Source: Craspedostauros australis (lineage: Eukaryota; Bacillariophyta; Bacillariophyceae; Mastogloiales; Achnanthaceae). Taken from it: DNA of 64,000 nucleotides. A program made the translations under genes and the position numbers. The DNA is taken from assembly GCA_026770025.1 (NCBI GenBank), contig JAMXDE010000005.1:1364001-1428000 (forward strand), read 5' to 3'. Below the pieces are notes generated by a model that was not told where the DNA came from, did no database searches, and was given only the letters and a program-made list of their open reading frames with translations. Shown in pieces: positions 44,905-55,200 of this stretch. The first letter of the stretch is position 1, and each line of letters opens with the position of its first letter.

Positions 44905-45810
44905 ATGGTTGCAGCTTCACCAACGAAACCATCCCAACGGCAGTTGGTCATGAGCGTGATATCGGCGATCGCGGTCGTTGGCATTTCCATCTACGTTTAT
45001 CGCAGGAGCTCCAGCAAAGGCAGACGTGGACAGTCCGGCAGTCGCGATGGTGACTTCGATGGAGAGCCAAAGACGGCGCTGGAAGCGCAGTTTCGGGAGA
45101 TGGCGGAGCAGATCCGAACGGTGGAATCGATGAAGAAATTGCATCAGCTGCAGCTCTATGGTCTGTTCAAGCAAATCACGGTGGGTCCATGCCAGGAACC
45201 GCAGCCCTCCATGTTCAACCTCGTTGCGACGGCGAAGCACAACGCATGGAAAGACCTGGGGAATATGCCAAAGCAGGTGGCAGCGATGCTGTACAATGCC
45301 CTTGCCTCCGATATTCTATCTGGAGCTGTTGGGGATGACGAGAATGATGCTGACGAGGACGAGGATGGGATGTTCATGCAGGCATTCGGTGGGTCCAAAC
45401 CAAGCACATTGATTAACGGCGAAAACGGAGAGGACGACGTGTACGCAGAGGGGACGTTGCACATGGCAGCAAGCAACGAGGATCCTACAATTCTGAAGAT
45501 GCTCCTGGACAAGGGAGATCAGGACCCCAACACCTTGGATGATTATGGCCAGACACCGTTGCATCTGGCGGCTGACAGAGGTCACGTGGACTGCGCGACG
45601 GTGTTGCTGGATGCCGGCGCGGACATCCACCTCAGCGATGATGATGGATTCACTCCTCTCCACCTTGCCGTCATCGCCGAGAGCGTGCCCACCTGCAAGC
45701 TCCTGTTGGGAAGGGGGGCGGATCCTGACAAACCAGACAGTGATGGGACAACGCCTCGACAGAGCGCCACCGAGGATGGGGCGGATGACTTGAAGGCTTT
45801 GTTTAAATGA
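44905..45810 (+). CDS. Membrane-anchored acyl-CoA-binding protein with ankyrin repeats (ACBD6/ACBP-ANK type)
   Basis: 301 aa, single exon. An N-terminal hydrophobic helix (LVMSVISAIAVVGISIYVY) is followed by basic residues, indicating an N-terminal anchor with the bulk in the cytosol. The acyl-CoA-binding domain (~55-140) shows KKLHQLQLYGLFKQITVGPC, then AKHNAWKDLGNM, carrying the conserved Tyr, Lys and Trp of the acyl-CoA pocket. After an acidic linker come about three ankyrin repeats from ~185: EGTLHMAASNED, YGQTPLHLAADRGHVD, DGFTPLHLAVIAES. The layout TM-ACB-ANK matches plant ACBP1/2 and, without the TM, animal ACBD6. Role: binding long-chain acyl-CoA at a membrane with the ankyrins recruiting partners. 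Confidence 0.92.
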   Translation: MVAASPTKPSQRQLVMSVISAIAVVGISIYVYRRSSSKGRRGQSGSRDGDFDGEPKTALEAQFREMAEQIRTVESMKKLHQLQLYGLFKQITVGPCQEPQPSMFNLVATAKHNAWKDLGNMPKQVAAMLYNALASDILSGAVGDDENDADEDEDGMFMQAFGGSKPSTLINGENGEDDVYAEGTLHMAASNEDPTILKMLLDKGDQDPNTLDDYGQTPLHLAADRGHVDCATVLLDAGADIHLSDDDGFTPLHLAVIAESVPTCKLLLGRGADPDKPDSDGTTPRQSATEDGADDLKALFK

Positions 45811-46207
45811 GTAAAGCACTGTCGTGACTATCATAGTGCGACATGTTTGCAACATCAAACTGTCCTGGGTTGTTTCGGGTGACAACAGTCACACCTGTGC
45901 TCATGATCTTTCGACGCAGAAGATTGATGAGAGAGCCAAGCGGGGAGCATGAAATAACTCCTAACATGAATGGCATGATGCACTCAAGGTGGTTCCTTGT
46001 CCCTTGCCCCTTGTCTATCGAAAAGAAGTATCCCACTGTACTACTCTGCCCTATTCTATTGACGACAAAGACGCAGTGCACCTCGCATTGGGCCAAACTA
46101 TCAGGATGAGGAGTCGAGAGGAACACTGTCCAAACCACATGGCGTGAAAAGTATATAATTGAATCCAAAATTGTTACGCACCAGCAGCAACGTCCTCAAC
46201 AGTGGCA
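45811..46207. other. Spacer before tRNA-Thr
   Basis: About 400 nt with 3' flank of the acyl-CoA-binding gene and 5' flank of the tRNA. Nothing else supported. Confidence 0.5.
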
Positions 46208-46280
46208 GCTCCATTAGCTCAGTTGGTTAGAGCACCTCATTAGTAATGAGGAGGTCCGTGGTTCGAATCCGCGATGAAGC
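46208..46280 (+). tRNA. tRNA-Thr (AGU), copy 1
   Basis: 73-nt cloverleaf: D-stem GCTC/GAGC, anticodon stem CCTCA/TGAGG with loop TTAGTAA (anticodon AGT, reading ACU/ACC), five-nt variable loop, T-arm with TTCGAAT loop. A and B boxes are intact, and a TTTT Pol III terminator follows at 46287-46290. The acceptor stem GCTCCAT/ATGAAGC has one C-A mismatch at its fourth pair. CCA is not encoded. An identical copy lies inverted at 56199-56271. Confidence 0.93.
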
Positions 46281-46540
46281 TCATACTTTTCGCGATTTCG
46301 CAAACCAAGCTGCAAGTTATCGTTTTGCCCGCGGAAGGAACAACTCGCACAATGCCGGTTGGAGTACTTCCATCGTATAATACGAGCTATGAGGTGTGGT
46401 GGGTACATACCACTCGTTTGTGCCTTCGGGCTATGCCAGGATCTGTGAAGGTAGATCGTGCGCTTGGTCCATGCTTTTGTGACCCTGCCTGTTTGTGTGT
46501 CTTTCGCCAATCTTCAGCCGCACCATACTCCATCTACTAG

Positions 46541-46589
46541 CTGCAGAGAATGTAAAATGGGGTCACGATAGCACTAGTTGTAGAGTTTT
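46541..46589 (+). repeat. Left terminal inverted repeat of the mariner-like element
   Basis: Begins CTGCAGAGAATG, with a near-perfect inverted copy at 51255-51302. Confidence 0.9.
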
Positions 46590-47045
46590 GGCCCCTTGTT
46601 GCCACTGGTTTGCTTGCTTTTGGGAGCAACGGCGATTGTACATTTAGAGCTATTTCGTGTTGTTTCTCCATGATCCGTCTTCTACGTCACAGGACGGATT
46701 CGACGTCATGCGAAACCACTCACAACACAAGATGCGAGTGCGTCTTGCAGCACGTGGCCCTTGCTTCGCAACACAACGTGATGGCTGCGCAGCACACACC
46801 AATCGCGCCGCAACACACGCGGACCGTGCCACAACACAACGTGACGGCTCCGCGACACAACACACCGATCGTGTGGCGACGCGCACCAACCGCGACACAA
46901 AAATTACGGTCCTCGTCACAAAAAAAAACTCAAACACAACACATCACACCACAATCCTCCATGCCATCAAGCAGACGATGTGCACACAACCATTCGAATC
47001 ACAGGTGTGCCTATAACATATAATCACTACTACTTCGATTTGCAG

Positions 47046-49595
47046 CTACACCTCTGCTGTGTTGGTATCCTGCCCTGCTTTGCTGTGATGCTCGTCCTTG
47101 CCAGCGAACATGGCCACTTCGAATGTGTTCATGGTTGGTGCTGCTTCGGTCTTGCTGTTGTTGTTGTGAGGCTCACTGATCTCGGCTTTGCTCTTGTTGG
47201 ACGTCTTCTTCTTGCCTTTCTTCTGTTGCTCAGCCTCCTCATTGGCTCTGGTGGTCGTGACGATTTGCTTCTCCAGCAACGGAATGAGGCTGCTGGTTGT
47301 TCGCAGGTTCGTTTTCAGGCATTGCAGACCACTGACAGCCATCACCTTGAGCGCATCATCGTACATACCTTTGATGTCGGGCTTGGCGTACTTGAAGCCA
47401 GCTGATTTGCCTTTCTTGCCTGTTGCGGTTGGTTTCTTGGAAGCATTGTTGGTTGCCTCATCCTCCTCCTCCTCCTCCAACGTGAAGTCCGTGTGAGACA
47501 CAGTCACATCGATCTCATTGCCGTCCTTGTCAGTTTCGGTGAACGTTTGTTTCCGCACGTTCATGCTCAGTCCCTTGCGCTCCATCACAAATTCGTCACC
47601 TCCTTTCGCAGCACAAATTGCGTAGGCGATCTGATGGTGGCGAACATACGCGCGAGCGACCTTGTCCAGCCCAAATTGCTCCCAACAGGTTTTGCAAGCA
47701 CCCCACAACGCATCAGTGGTGAACATGCGACTCCCGTGGTGCTTACCTTGACGTGCTGACACGTGTTTCGACATCGCTGGGAATATCGTATCGTCTTTCA
47801 CGTTCGTGATGGGAGAATTCGATGGTTGAAATCGGAGGTGCCACCCGCGACTGTCGAACTCTTCGTTGATGAACCGGAGCAGTTCCGTGTCTCTGTGTGG
47901 CCCTGCGTCATCCATCTGGTACCGAATCACCACGTTCTTTCCCGTTTCGGCCTTGATTTTGCTGGCGAGCGAATCCAATGCTGGGAGTTCTTTTTCGCGG
48001 AAGAATTTCTTGAGGCTGTACTTTGGCTTGGGCTTATCAGGCGCACCAACTGATTCCTTGCTGCCTGTGATCTCCAGTGGCTGGAAGTACAGTTCACCCT
48101 TCACACGAGAGATTTTGTTGGGATCAGGAAGGTGCTTGTACTTGGTTGGCAAGACCCAAGTTCGCTTGTACGTATTCTTCTGCGCTGGGACCATGCGCCC
48201 AACACGTTCAAAGCTGACCCGATACGCCTTTCCTCCTTGCCCAAAGCAGTTATTTGTTGGGGCGAACGCTGTTGATGCAATCGCCATGGTCTTTTCGATG
48301 TGGCACTTGTGGTGCACAGCATGGTCAACAGGCTTAAATCCCATCTGGGGCACATGTTTGAGGTTGCGCCGAGCGACAATAGAGTAGAACCACTTTTCGT
48401 CCATGTGGACAACAACAACTTGCGTTTTCAGGAACAGCTCCGCTGATTCCCAGAACACACAGAAGTCCTTGGCCCACCTGTCGCGCTTCACCTTGATGTC
48501 GCCCTTGATCTTGGGGAGCATCGTTGTAGAACAGTAGTTGCTGCCCTCCAATCCCATCACGTATGTTCGAATGGTGTTCGCGCAAACGCATTGGACATTG
48601 CCCCTTCCTGCTAGTTCGCGTGCAACATCGTCCCACGAGATTGCACCATTGCATCGTCGCAACACATCCTGGAACTCAACTTGCAGGAAGGGACCACGCT
48701 CCAACCACGAATCAGACAGGGATTTTGCGGATGCCAGCTCTTCAGGCGAAGCATGGTCAAAGGCATCAGAGATGTCATCAGTTGTCAACCGTTGTCTTGG
48801 ATGTTTAAGCCGCATTTGCTTTGCGAAGATGGCACGCGGCGTGAAGTATTGCTTTTGCTTCTTGGGGCAGGTGAAGATGGTGTTGCCCGCGTTGCAGCGC
48901 TTCTTCCGTTCCAGGTTGTTCTGTTGGAATTTCTTGATGTTGCGATCGACAGTGCTAGTGCCAATATCCCATGCGTGGGCGATCAATTTCATGTTGGCTG
49001 GGATCCCACCCAAATTGAAATAGAGAACGATGTAGTTTTGGGTGTCTTGCTTATCAAGTTGTTTCTTTCTATTGGTGGGCTTAGTGTTGCTATGCCCTCC
49101 ATCCTTTCGCAACCATCCTTTTGTTTTCGCGCCTTTCTTCATCTGCTTCGTGAGCTGGGCGATGGCTGCTGTCCTGTGCTCTCGTGCCAGCTCGAGAAAA
49201 GCAGCGATGTTGGCTTCTTGCGGTTCCGTGGTAGTTGGGGATGGTGTGGGGGGCTTAGCCTTGTTGTTGACACGCGCAGCAGCGACAGAGTGATGCTGGG
49301 GAGAAAGGAGGGAAGGCTGAGCAAGGCCACCAGCAGCGCGAGTCCGTGCGAAGGTAGCGAGGCTGTGTGGTGCGCACAGATCCTCACGAACGATGTACAT
49401 GTGCCCTCTGGACATCACTGGGGTCACCATGACCATCTCCACCTCTCCTGGTGCAAGAGGCCCATCACGTTTGACGGTAGCGCCCTCAGCAGTCAGCTTC
49501 ATCAGCGACTGGACATGGCACACACCGAGGTCATGAACCCTGCCACGTGAGTCCGTGTGGGATGACACCTTCACACAGTCACCAGCGAGCATCAT
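47046..49595 (-). CDS. Mariner-like transposase (DDE, about DD38D)
   Basis: Open frame of 849 aa from the ATG at 49595; an in-frame ATG at 49733 would add 46 residues. Catalytic motifs: VVHMDEKWFYSIVARR (first Asp, ~397), RYQMDDAGPH (second, ~559), and FQPSNSPITNVKDDTIFPAM (third, 38 residues between Asp 2 and Asp 3). The QPxNSP..N..D pattern is that of plant/protist mariner-like elements (DD39D-like). An N-terminal helix-turn-helix-like region includes KLIAHAWDIGTSTVDRNIKKFQ. The frame is much longer than animal mariners (~345 aa). The extra N-terminus (AGDCVKVSSHTDSRG) resembles a small SH3-like beta-barrel, and the tail is acidic then Lys-rich. No stop or shift was seen. Confidence 0.85.
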   Translation of the reverse strand: MMLAGDCVKVSSHTDSRGRVHDLGVCHVQSLMKLTAEGATVKRDGPLAPGEVEMVMVTPVMSRGHMYIVREDLCAPHSLATFARTRAAGGLAQPSLLSPQHHSVAAARVNNKAKPPTPSPTTTEPQEANIAAFLELAREHRTAAIAQLTKQMKKGAKTKGWLRKDGGHSNTKPTNRKKQLDKQDTQNYIVLYFNLGGIPANMKLIAHAWDIGTSTVDRNIKKFQQNNLERKKRCNAGNTIFTCPKKQKQYFTPRAIFAKQMRLKHPRQRLTTDDISDAFDHASPEELASAKSLSDSWLERGPFLQVEFQDVLRRCNGAISWDDVARELAGRGNVQCVCANTIRTYVMGLEGSNYCSTTMLPKIKGDIKVKRDRWAKDFCVFWESAELFLKTQVVVVHMDEKWFYSIVARRNLKHVPQMGFKPVDHAVHHKCHIEKTMAIASTAFAPTNNCFGQGGKAYRVSFERVGRMVPAQKNTYKRTWVLPTKYKHLPDPNKISRVKGELYFQPLEITGSKESVGAPDKPKPKYSLKKFFREKELPALDSLASKIKAETGKNVVIRYQMDDAGPHRDTELLRFINEEFDSRGWHLRFQPSNSPITNVKDDTIFPAMSKHVSARQGKHHGSRMFTTDALWGACKTCWEQFGLDKVARAYVRHHQIAYAICAAKGGDEFVMERKGLSMNVRKQTFTETDKDGNEIDVTVSHTDFTLEEEEEDEATNNASKKPTATGKKGKSAGFKYAKPDIKGMYDDALKVMAVSGLQCLKTNLRTTSSLIPLLEKQIVTTTRANEEAEQQKKGKKKTSNKSKAEISEPHNNNSKTEAAPTMNTFEVAMFAGKDEHHSKAGQDTNTAEV

Positions 49596-50201
49596 GCTTG
49601 CGAGCAGAAGATCACAGTGAATGGAGGATGATGTGTATTGTGTTGATGGAGGCTGCAGTTGAGTTGAAAGACGCGTCGCGACGCACACCAGGCACACAAG
49701 GACAGCGAGACAGCGCATCGCATCACCAGCCATCAACGCACAGCACGGCGCAGCGCATCACAGGGGGCATGGGCAACACTGGATGGCCACAAGGCACCTT
49801 GTGTCATCCGCTCTCCCATGTGGAGATTCACAGTCATTGTACACTGTTGTACAACCAATGGCTACAAGCAGCAGAGAATCAACAGCAGGTCGTCCCAGAT
49901 GCGCAATGTTTCCGTTGTCCATTTTGTGAGGTCAGTTTTGTTGTTGTGGAATGGAGGCGCAATTCGGGACTCGAACAGTGTCCTCATTGGTTGGCGCACT
50001 CGGTAGAATTGTGGTTAATCTCCATGGCCCCCAACAGCAAAAACTGTTTGAGAACACCAAACACAACACAACAACACGACAATGGAGAAACACAACAAAA
50101 CTCTCCAAGCACCGTCGAACGGCATCGACGGCACTGCCACAACCAGTGGTCCAGTGCAAGATCTGAGCACATGGGCGGAACCGCCATGGAAAGATTGGTA
50201 G

Positions 50202-51000
50202 ATGAGCGAGAGGGGGTTGCCGGAGTGGTTGATTTGGGGCCGTCGCAGGCCCACGCGCAGACGATACGATTCGGAGGAACATCAGCTCGTTGGATATGGT
50301 CTCTGCCTGGAATGCACAGGCCATTCCAACGACCATGGATGGGCAAGACGTATCCAAGAGGATACGATGAAGATGCACACGAAGTTTGAGGGTCGGGGGT
50401 GGCCTGGAAGGTGCCCTCCGCAAGAAACAAGTGGAGGGCAAGAGTTTTTTGGTGGGTGGCGGCGGACACATCACGTGACTTGGGTGGTGATGGGCGCCAT
50501 TGACAAGTCACCCAGATCACCAAGCCACCCATCGCAGATGGGTTCAGAATCAAATCAGGAACAAGGATATGGAGGAGATTCCGAGTAGGATTGTCTGGAA
50601 GAGGCTGCAGCCTGGGATGCACACAAAATGGTTTTTTTTTTGGGTATCGCAAAAACTCCATGTTGGCGTCAGCACATGGAGATGTACCTTTGGAGGTATG
50701 AACGCCCCAACCATTTTGAACACATCAGTGTGTCGCCAGAGAACGTGGGAACGCATGAGGGGCATGTGAAGAAGCTGCAAGGGTCCTATCGACGAGATAC
50801 GGATCCAAATCCAAACGGCATGCGCGTCGGAATCGAGTGTTCGAAATTTCTGCTTTTCAGTGCAGGGACAGTTTGGAGTGTGAAATGCACATTAGACTCG
50901 GAGTGCTTCATGGGGTGGATAGATGGGGGGTATCCGGAGCCAGTGTGGTGCGCAGATTGTGAAAATGCCAGGGATGATAATGATGATCATGGGTGGTGAA
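50202..51000 (+). pseudogene. Decayed second reading frame of the mariner-like element
   Basis: Two plus frames and parts of a third read as protein-like sequence in turn. One part has YGLCLECTGHSNDHGWARRI, a second has EEIPSRIVWKRLQPGMHTKW, and the last (to 50999) has YERPNHFEHISVSPENVGT and PEPVWCADCENARDDNDDHGW. The frame changes around a T10 run at 50632-50642 and again upstream, and a stop separates the first part, so it is probably inactive. The repeated C-x2-C...D-H-G-W motif suggests a Cys-containing domain, but I do not recognise it. It could also be noncoding with chance similarity. Confidence 0.35.
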
Positions 51001-51254
51001 GGTAGGGCAGCATGGTGCCATCGAGAATTTTTCGCACCCACAACCTGACTGACAGCAAGCCAAAAGGACATTAAAAATAAAGTCCATACAAATTTAACTT
51101 CGATATTCAGAATAAACGATAGCCAAGCGTCCGAATGCACTGTCTAGTTTTAATTTTAAATGATGTGGTGTTGAGATATAGCATCATAAGCAGTAATTTG
51201 GATGGTTTTGGGTGTGCTCTATTTTAGTCTACTTTATCACGACTCATCACGAGT

Positions 51255-51302
51255 AAAACTCCACAACTAGTGCTATCGCGACCCATTTTACATTCTCTGC
51301 AG
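51255..51302 (-). repeat. Right terminal inverted repeat of the mariner-like element
   Basis: Inverted copy of 46541-46589, ending ACATTCTCTGCAG. Confidence 0.9.
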
Positions 51303-51662
51303 GTCGTACCGACGGCAAGCGACCAACTACATGCGGGCTCCTTGCGAACAATGGCGTGCATCATGTGGTCTTCCATCATAGGTACGCATGCACAGGGGAT
51401 GCAAGGTAAGGTCTCTTGTATAATAGAATAGGTCCTAAGCATACTCTGATTCTCCTGCGCTGATTCAGATCGAGTCACGCCTCCGCTGGGGATTGTCGCT
51501 GTGGCTTGCATTGACTTTCATCATCACGCTGGCTGCGCGGCATTTGCATCCGTTCCCTTCCTTTCATTTCGCAGTGCTCCACTGCATTCCTATTTCTGCT
51601 TCGGCTCTCTCAATCATCATCCGCCAACCGCTTTTTCTCACCAATCACGTGCCAGCCTACGC
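51303..51662. other. Spacer between transposon and PERK-like gene
   Basis: 360 nt of 3' flank of the minus-strand kinase gene. No other feature supported. Confidence 0.5.
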
Positions 51663-52206
51663 CTACGCCTTGGCAGTGTTTGCCATGAAGATCCTTCGAA
51701 TGAGGTGGACTTCGCTGTGGGATGCCACGCTCGATACGATTCGATGGCCAACTACTGCAACAGTCTGCTTGTTGCGGATGCCATGAACACCAATGGCAAA
51801 TTCCAGAACGGCTTTGTTCGTCCCACCTTTCATGCCGTACTGGAGAATGTCGATAGCGTAGTCTGGAACAACCGCATCCTTGAGCAACTGCATCGTGTTC
51901 TGAAGCACGTCGTCGCGGGGCATCGCCTCCACCCGCAGCAGGATCGCATCGTCCCCGTGGCGGTCTAGAGACGAAATCGTGAACTGCTCGAGGATGGACT
52001 CGATTGTTCCTGCGACAGCACTGGCGGATGGTCTCTCCGACGGCTCATCGGACATCATACGATACAGCAGATGGTGGAGCGTGGGGAAATCGTGCTTGAT
52101 ACCATCCAACCACGACTGCGGGAAGTTCCTTGCCCTCAGCTTGGAGAGCATGAGGTACCGTTCCATGCCCTGAACAGACGGCGTGGTGAGCATGCAATTG
52201 GTTTGC

Positions 52207-52248
<42 letters not shown>

Positions 52249-55200
52249 CCGCATCGCTTATGTTAAAAAAAGTAGAGTAAAGCGAATCACATGGATAGAG
52301 TACGCTCACTGCGTTTTGGAGTCTTCTACGCACACGCCTGGCTTCAAGGGTGAAAATTGCGTCGGACTTACCGTGTACATGGGATAGCACAGCTCGAACA
52401 AGATCACACCTAATGAGTAGATATCCGTGGACGAATCGTAGTCCGACCCGCTCATTTGCTCCGGGCTTGCGTACGAGCGAGTGCCCACTCCTGCCGTGAT
52501 GTCCACGCCATTTGAAGACTCTGTTTCGTCCACAGCACCAAGCTCCGAGGTGAGCTGATCGTTGGTGTCACGACTCAGTCCAAAGTCCCCGACTTTCACA
52601 ACACCGTTGTTGTCGATGAAGCAGTTGTTTGGCTTGAGGTCTCTATGGATGAGGCCCTGCGAATGAACATGCTGCACCCCCTGCACGATTTGCATGAACA
52701 ACTGCAGCGCAAATGGAATGTCAACCACATCCGATTGCGATGGGCCCTTGCGAGCCTCTTCGTCGAGAAGGAATTCGGCAAGCGTTTGCTGGCTGCAGAA
52801 TTGCATCTGAATGAATAGCGTATGGCGCAGGATTTCCTTTTTCGAGGCATTCTTGGCTTCTGCCGGACCTGTGTCTGCGTCTGCGCGTGCGCCTGTACCA
52901 TTGGTCTCGTCGCGCTCAGCTGTTGCTGCTTCTTCTGCCACGGAGTTGATTGGCCTGTTTGACATACCCGTAGACGTACCCGATTCGAGCTCTCGCTTCG
53001 AGCTACCGATCAGCGATTGATCGATGTCATCCTTGTCGCTCGTGGTCTCGCCTGCGTCATCCTTGCTCGTAGCAGTATCTTCGAAAGTGAAACCGCAGTC
53101 TGCGTATCTGTCATCTTGACTCTCGGTTTCGTCCGCGCCATTATTATTGCGGGTTGTGTCGCGGTCAAACGTGAAGCTGTCGTCGGCATAGTAGCGCGGC
53201 ATGCAACCGGCACCGCCATCACCACCACCCCCGCCACGAAAGAAAAGTTCGCTCGACGAACCGTCCATGAATCTGCGCGATTTAGAGTGTGCCGTTTTGC
53301 TTTGTTCCACTGTCTCGCTGTCATCAAACATCCGCGACGAAGACGAGCCCGGCAGGTAGTAGTCGTCGGCGTTGAGATTCTCCGAACCCTTGTCTTTGCG
53401 AGAGATGGAGCTGTCCAGCTCCAGCCACGCCGTGTAGTACCGGACGATGTTGGGATGGTCGAGAAGGGCAAGTACTTTGACTTCCCGCAGCACACGCTGC
53501 AATCTCCTGGAGAAGCCTTTGAGCTGCTCCTTGTTCGGGTTGTACTGGATGAAGATCTTTTTGATGGCGTACTCGCGGCTGTCGAGCACATTCTGACACC
53601 GAAAGACGGACCCAAAGCCACCTTTCCCCAGTGCAACCACCTCATTGAATTCAGAGTCGTACCTTGCATATCGAATCAGCGGAATTCCATCGATGTCTCC
53701 GATGTGCTGTGTTTCTGCAGCCTTCGAGTCGTTTTGTTCCATCGTCGTTTTGCTTCCTGCTTGTGCACCTTGCGAGCCTGAAGGAGTCGATGTCTTTTCA
53801 TCGACATCGTGGTGATTGTCGTTCTCATGAAGCAGGGGTGAAAAGTTGGTTGTGTAGAGATCGTTGGAGTTGGAAGAGATCACGGTTGATGGGTGGGGTT
53901 TACCATTCCCCGATGAACTACCAACAAGCGGCATGCTCTGGCTTCGGATGAATCCCTTCTTCGGCGCCTCGAATCTTGGATGGTCTGATGATGATGCTGA
54001 CTGCCCAGTATTGAATACTGCTAGTTGTTCCTTGAAACGTTTCTCCGCTATCGTCTGCTTCTGTGCATCCGCAATCGTTTGCTTCTGCACTTCAGCGATC
54101 GACCTCAGGAGAATCTTCCGCATCCGGCGATTAAACGCAATTGCGATGCCAGCCAGCAGCATGGCAATGGTGATGATTACCTTCCAGCTCAGGAAGATCC
54201 CCGATTGCGATCCTTTGATGTGCGTTCCTTCTTCCGCTATCCATGATGGTGGCGACGGAAGCGCGAGCCTGTGCTTCCAGGAAGGCTGTTGAAGTTGAAG
54301 TTGGTGCTGCTGTTGTATGTCGGCTTCGGCCAGCAGTTCCGCATCGTATTGGCTGCATAACCCCGTGAGGAAGCATTGCCGGTAGGATGCTCTGGTTAGG
54401 AGATTGTTCGTGTGCCGTCGCCACGCTGCGATTCGCCATTGCCGGTCTATCGCATCTTGCAAGTTCGGTTCTCGGTAGAACGTCAGGCCTAACTTCTCAT
54501 CGGCCTCGTCGCCAAGACTGGGTGGTTGGATCGCATCCGCAGCGGCGGCGGCGCCCATGCCCGCGAAATATGCAGGGTCACCCATTACGTTGGGCGTTGC
54601 CAAGGCGTGGTGCTGGGGCTGCACCACGGTGTCGACGTCTGCGATGTCATCCACGACTGTGACCGAAACCCACTTCGCTCCGCTGACACCAAACACCGAT
54701 GCGATGACAGAATCGAACTCCTGCTCCCATGTATTCGTATCCTGCTGTGCCCTTCTCTTTCGGTTTGCCTTCGCGTGCGGATTCTTCCCCACTAGCACAG
54801 CCAGTATTGATTGGCCATCGTCGCCGAAGACGACGGTGGGGATCGCGGCCACGTCCGGCGCACTGCTCTTTCCTGGTTCGAATATGTCCCCACTCGGAGG
54901 GGCGATGCGATTGGATGGCTCGGCATTGCTGGTGCGGTGGGGCAGGCTCCATTCGTCAAATGCTTCGCCCTCGTCATCATCCTCCGTAAAATCTAGCGCC
55001 TGCATCAGTCCCAGCGTCACGTTCCAGACCTGATTCCCGGTTGCCGCTGATATCTGGCGGACGGCCACGTCCTCACGCTGCAGAAGCACCGTGTGGCCTG
55101 AGATGTCCACCGCATCGATGTGCTCGTTGCGAGTCGTGTCTCCCTGCGCATCCTGATGCCAAAGCAGCGCTCCGCTCTGCCCATCCAGGGCGAACAGGGA

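Larger units (their letters stand above)
46541..51302. mobile_element. Mariner-like (Tc1/mariner superfamily) DNA transposon, 4.76 kb
   Basis: Ends are 48-49-nt terminal inverted repeats (46541-46589 and 51255-51302), differing by one indel and about two substitutions. Both outer edges read CTGCAG directly next to AGAATGTAAAATGG. Because CTGCAG is its own complement, it may be part of the inverted repeat or a target-site duplication (TGCA or CTGCAG) instead of the TA usual for mariner. The element encodes a DDE transposase on the minus strand and has a decayed second frame on the plus strand in its right third. The near-identity of the two ends and the intact transposase frame suggest recent activity. 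The left end is 260 nt past tRNA-Thr. Confidence 0.88.

Noticed and set aside
49950-50045. tRNA-like stretch inside the transposon (TTCGGGACTCGAAC and GCACTCGGTAGAA)
   Set aside because: The T-arm-like and D-arm-like parts are on opposite strands and no cloverleaf forms.
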